Origin: Proteiniphilum sp.
Lineage (GTDB): Bacteria > Bacteroidota > Bacteroidia > Bacteroidales > Dysgonomonadaceae
Assembly: GCA_018433945.1 (NCBI GenBank)
Contig: JAHDQF010000055.1
Span: 1-62,419, forward strand
DNA: 62,419 nucleotides
Direction of reading: 5' to 3'
The notes under the pieces: generated by a model
Seen by the model: only the letters and a program-made list of their open reading frames with translations
Told to the model about the DNA's origin: nothing
The model's database searches: none
In this document: piece by piece, positions 60,071-62,419 of the stretch
Position numbering within the stretch: position 1 is the stretch's first letter
Layout of the letters: the number at the start of each line of letters is the position of its first letter
Translations under genes and position numbers: made by a program

Positions 60071-60571
60071 TTATTCCAATATAAATCCTGCATTTTTAAC
60101 TTTTGCCTCCAATTCGCTATACGCAATTTGTTTTGGATTGTATTCAATCAGTACCTGGTTCGATTTACGATATAACTTAAAATCTTCAACACCTTTAATT
60201 CCGTTTAACAAAGTCGTCAATTTCTCGTTATCACCTTCTTTATGCTCAACAAAACAGATTACGGTTTTTCTTTCATCAATTTTAATTGTAGTGATTTTAT
60301 TATTATCATTAAGTTCAGCTTCTATATAGAGGGCAAAAGGTAAATCTGTCAATTTTGTTTCCTCCCCGTTGTATTTAACAGTCATGTTTTTGTCTATCTG
60401 AACCGGCATGCAAGCCTGTGTTCCTAAAACACATATTACAATTCCGTCGTCACCTAATTTTTCACCACCGACTGTTCCAATAATTTTTTCTGTTTCCTGC
60501 GCATAGATGTTCGCAATTGATACACCAAAAATCAAGACTGTTGCTTTGATTACATTTAATATCTTGTTCAT
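60071..60571 (-). CDS. Secreted protein with C-terminal heavy-metal-associated-like domain
   Basis: A 166-residue exported protein with signal peptide (VLIFGVSIANIYAQ). The first half is a small beta domain containing VLGTQACMPVQ. The C-terminal 60 residues (CFVEHKEGDNEKLTTLLNGI, KGVEDFKLYRKSNQVLIEYN) have the HMA fold pattern but no CxxC, so metal binding by the classical site is lost. It is transcribed towards the lipoprotein gene at 59424. Confidence 0.6.
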   Translation of the reverse strand: MNKILNVIKATVLIFGVSIANIYAQETEKIIGTVGGEKLGDDGIVICVLGTQACMPVQIDKNMTVKYNGEETKLTDLPFALYIEAELNDNNKITTIKIDERKTVICFVEHKEGDNEKLTTLLNGIKGVEDFKLYRKSNQVLIEYNPKQIAYSELEAKVKNAGFILE

Positions 60572-60683
60572 TTTACTTTTTTTATAAATTTTAAGTTATT
60601 GTATGCGAAATTTTAGTTTGATTTCGCTTTTCTGAAAGCGGGCAAGTTGCCTTGCCTGCCTTCAAAAAAAGCATCTAAATCTG

Positions 60684-60854
60684 TTACAATCCTTTGCTAT
60701 TCAGAAAGGAATTGATTTTATATGAACCACTTGACTGGTTGTATGCATGTAAGGCTGAATTTGAAGTAAACAACAATTCCATTTCAGAATAAAGTGGGTC
60801 GTCAGCGGGAATAACATTATTGACTCTAAAATTACTTCCATATCTATTTTCCAA
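60684..60854 (-). CDS. Possible small coupled protein or gene remnant after the CDF gene
   Basis: A 56-codon open frame begins at a TTG (60852-60854) that overlaps the last codons of the CDF gene and ends at TAA (60684-60686). The product starts MENRYGSNF and is polar (DDPLYSEMELLF; SSGSYKINSF), with coding-like composition. No known family is apparent. It could be a translationally coupled small protein or the tail of a lost gene. From 60572 to 60683 there are only two small hairpins (60626-60641 and nearby). Confidence 0.3.
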   Translation of the reverse strand: MENRYGSNFRVNNVIPADDPLYSEMELLFTSNSALHAYNQSSGSYKINSFLNSKGL

Positions 60855-61890
60855 GTTTTAATATCCTGAAAGCCCCCCTGACCACAATTAAAAAAACAAT
60901 TGCACCAATGATTAAATCAGGATACTTTGATTGGGTCAACAAAACCAATACTCCTGCTGCGATAACACCAGTATTGATAATAATATCATTCGATGTGAAT
61001 ATCATCGTGGCTTTCATGTGTGCTTCTTCACTTTTTGATTTTTGTAATAAATAAAGGCAAACGGAATTGGCAATTAATGCCAATATGGAAACAATAATCA
61101 TGGTTTTGAAATCCGGCACAGCTTCGAAACTGATAAATCTGCGTATTACTTCTATAAGCCCAATCAATGCTAAAGCCAGTTGAAAATAGCCACTCAGCTT
61201 TGCCACTTTTTTCTTACGGAACACAGTTGAACCGACAGCCCAAAGGCTAAGACCATAAACAAGTGCATCTGCCAGCATATCCAACGAATCGGCAACCAAA
61301 CCCATAGATTTAGAAATAAAACCCGTGGTAATTTCAATAATAAAAAATGCAAAGTTGATAATCAAAACCGTCCAAAGGAGTTTCGATTGTACCGATGAAT
61401 TGTCCTTGAATTCATCCGCTTGGACAACAATTGTTTCTTGGAGTTGCGACCCTAAATTGAGTTCTTTCAGGTGATTCTCAATTTCAGAGCTTTCTTCAGA
61501 ATGAAAGACAGTAAGTTTTCGGTTTTCAATATCGAACACCAAACTTTTAATCATGGAAAGCCCTTCGAGTTTCATCCTGATAAGGGTTTCCTCGGAAGGG
61601 CAATCCATTTTGGAAATTTTAAAGGTGCTTTTAATTATTGTTCCTTTATTTTCTGCAAGTTCATTTACCGAAACCAATGTTTTATCTTTCTCAATATCTT
61701 GAATTTCGACATCCGGTTCAATTGTTTTAATTTTGGATTTGACCTTTTCGATATCATCTGTATCGATAGTCATAGTGGCATTTGCAAAATTGACGGTTAC
61801 GAATTTTACGCCCTCCAGTTTTGACAGACTGTTTTCAATCTTATTTGCACATGACGCACAATCTAAATTGTTTAGCTTATATTTTTTCAT
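60844..61890 (-). CDS. CDF-type cation transporter with N-terminal heavy-metal domain (copy 2)
   Basis: A 348-residue transporter. A complete HMA domain with LDCASCANKIENSL (CxxC at residues 11-14) lies at the N terminus, then a linker and a second ferredoxin-like domain (KISKMDCPSEETLIRM). Membrane helices follow, with DSLDMLADALVYG and TSNDIIINTG. It is a near-duplicate of the protein at 56284-57078 plus about 83 N-terminal residues. The metal could be delivered through the HMA domain. It has its own promoter with the 15-bp operator. Confidence 0.88.
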   Translation of the reverse strand: MKKYKLNNLDCASCANKIENSLSKLEGVKFVTVNFANATMTIDTDDIEKVKSKIKTIEPDVEIQDIEKDKTLVSVNELAENKGTIIKSTFKISKMDCPSEETLIRMKLEGLSMIKSLVFDIENRKLTVFHSEESSEIENHLKELNLGSQLQETIVVQADEFKDNSSVQSKLLWTVLIINFAFFIIEITTGFISKSMGLVADSLDMLADALVYGLSLWAVGSTVFRKKKVAKLSGYFQLALALIGLIEVIRRFISFEAVPDFKTMIIVSILALIANSVCLYLLQKSKSEEAHMKATMIFTSNDIIINTGVIAAGVLVLLTQSKYPDLIIGAIVFLIVVRGAFRILKLGK

Positions 61891-61946
61891 ATCTAATTTG
61901 TATTTAGTTTTAGATCAGAATAAACCATAATAGGTTTTGTCTGTTA

Positions 61947-61982
61947 CAAAAGTACTAAAAATGAGCGTGCAACTAAGTTGCA
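61947..61982 (-). promoter_or_regulatory. Promoter and Fur-type operator of the HMA-CDF gene
   Basis: Operator TGCAACT-A-AGTTGCA (61968-61982), a perfect 7-1-7 inverted repeat on either strand, lies 13 nt upstream of the -7 box TACTTTTG (61947-61954, minus strand). Sequence and spacing match the operator at 58866-58880. Confidence 0.6.
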
Positions 61983-62060
61983 AAGTTGATCGTCACAGAT
62001 ACTTTTGATTAATTAGAAAAGACTGCCCAGTCATGTTGACCAAGCTGTCTTAAATCGGAA

Positions 62061-62294
62061 TTACATTGCTGTATTTTTTAAGTCTTGATTTACTTTATAA
62101 ACATTCTCGACTTCAGAAACATAGATAATACCATCACCCGGATTGCCGGTTCTTCCTTTAGTGGAAATAATGCTAACAATTTTTTCTACATCAACATCAT
62201 TGCACACAATTTCAATCTTAGCCACTTTGCTATCTGTTATAGAAAAATGGGTTGACAGTGATAATTCATCACTTTTAACCGAAAATCCCGCGTT
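62061..62294 (-). pseudogene. P-II-like regulator, broken at its N terminus
   Basis: The C-terminal part of a P-II family protein is clear on the minus strand: KIEIVCNDVDVEKIVSII followed by GRTGNPGDGIIYV and SEVENVYKV. This frame meets a stop codon at 62295-62297. The apparent continuation (GKAYQQTITNKHGYK) is in another frame and reaches to about 62350, without the typical P-II start. Either a frameshift or degraded gene, or a short variant with an unusual start. P-II-like proteins accompany metal RND pumps in other bacteria. Confidence 0.55.
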
Positions 62295-62358
62295 TTATAA
62301 CCATGTTTATTCGTTATTGTTTGCTGATAAGCTTTCCCAATGTCAGTGAAAATTAAAT

Positions 62359-62378
62359 ATGGTTATAAATATAACCAT
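62359..62378. repeat. 20-bp palindrome upstream of the P-II-like fragment
   Basis: ATGGTTATA (62359-62367) and TATAACCAT (62370-62378) form a 9-bp inverted repeat with a 2-nt centre; a related ATAACCAT lies at 62298-62305. It could be an operator for a gene beyond the window. Confidence 0.4.
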
Positions 62379-62419
62379 AAATATAGGTAAAAACAGAGGA
62401 GGATCAAAACTTTATCTCT

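Larger units (their letters stand above)
47826..62419. mobile_element. Putative integrated element / accessory island behind tRNA-Lys (right end outside the window)
   Basis: From tRNA-Lys on, housekeeping genes stop. The next 6 kb carry a control/replication-like set (two HTH proteins, RecA-fold ATPase, primase-like protein, iteron-like repeats). The following 8 kb carry AT-rich metal-handling cargo with an internal gene duplication. No integrase, relaxase or attachment-site repeat is visible, and the right end lies beyond the window. The two parts may be separate insertions, with a possible junction near 53.5-53.9 kb. Confidence 0.5.

Overview
The window reads as a chromosome segment of a strictly or facultatively anaerobic Bacteroidota bacterium. 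It is most likely in the Bacteroidales and close to the Dysgonomonadaceae (Proteiniphilum/Petrimonas-like); the genus is an inference from gene content. Evidence includes Bacteroidota-type promoters (TTG/TTTG, about 20 nt, then TAnnTTTG) in front of many genes and tRNAs, weak Shine-Dalgarno signals, a three-subunit fumarate reductase/succinate dehydrogenase (order C-A-B), phosphate butyryltransferase with butyrate kinase, a T9SS-like C-terminal domain protein, and Bacteroidota-specific families.

1-47.7 kb is ordinary, moderately GC-rich core chromosome. In order it holds: rng (RNase G) behind a hairpin-rich leader; a beta-barrel gene with priA; sdhCAB; trpS; a DUF2156/GNAT pair; ksgA-corA; a flippase-like membrane protein; pepD; xseA-xseB-ispD; an Lrp regulator; and a porin-ProV-ProW-ProX betaine uptake operon behind a long structured leader. 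tRNA-Pro and tRNA-Gly follow, then a heavy-metal RND efflux operon (His-rich small protein, CusB, CusA, CusC-like). Next are ptb-buk with an ATP-grasp-like gene, an M20 peptidase relic next to an HEFGH metallopeptidase lipoprotein, tRNA-Ser, two L,D-transpeptidases, ZnuA-ZnuC without an adjacent permease, asd, and a long minus-strand series (two rhomboids, an endonuclease/phosphatase, queD, queE, RNase Z, a small T9SS-like protein). The block ends with hup (HU) and tRNA-Lys.

47.8-53.9 kb, directly behind tRNA-Lys, looks like the replication/control module of an integrated element. It has a 0.7-kb non-coding left arm with an inverted repeat and a candidate structured RNA, a coiled-coil protein, two small helix-turn-helix proteins, a RecA-fold (RepA-like) ATPase, seven GGTAAC iteron-like motifs beside an AT-rich stretch, and a zinc-ribbon/Toprim-like primase (DUF6371-like). 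No integrase or relaxase is visible. A large nested palindrome lies at 53.8 kb.

53.9-62.4 kb is visibly AT-richer, accessory DNA, nearly all on the minus strand. It is a metal-handling island with a Fur-family regulator and an apparent eight-gene operon: Spy/CpxP-like protein, SHOCT membrane protein, DUF302, a beta-barrel-like secreted protein, a CDF transporter, YnfA, a second CDF, and a GDCCVxC protein. Another transcription unit carries a longer near-duplicate CDF with an N-terminal heavy-metal domain. The two promoters carry the same 15-bp operator (TGCAA-N5-TTGCA) at the same distance from the -7 box, which suggests one regulon. A broken P-II-like gene lies at the right edge.
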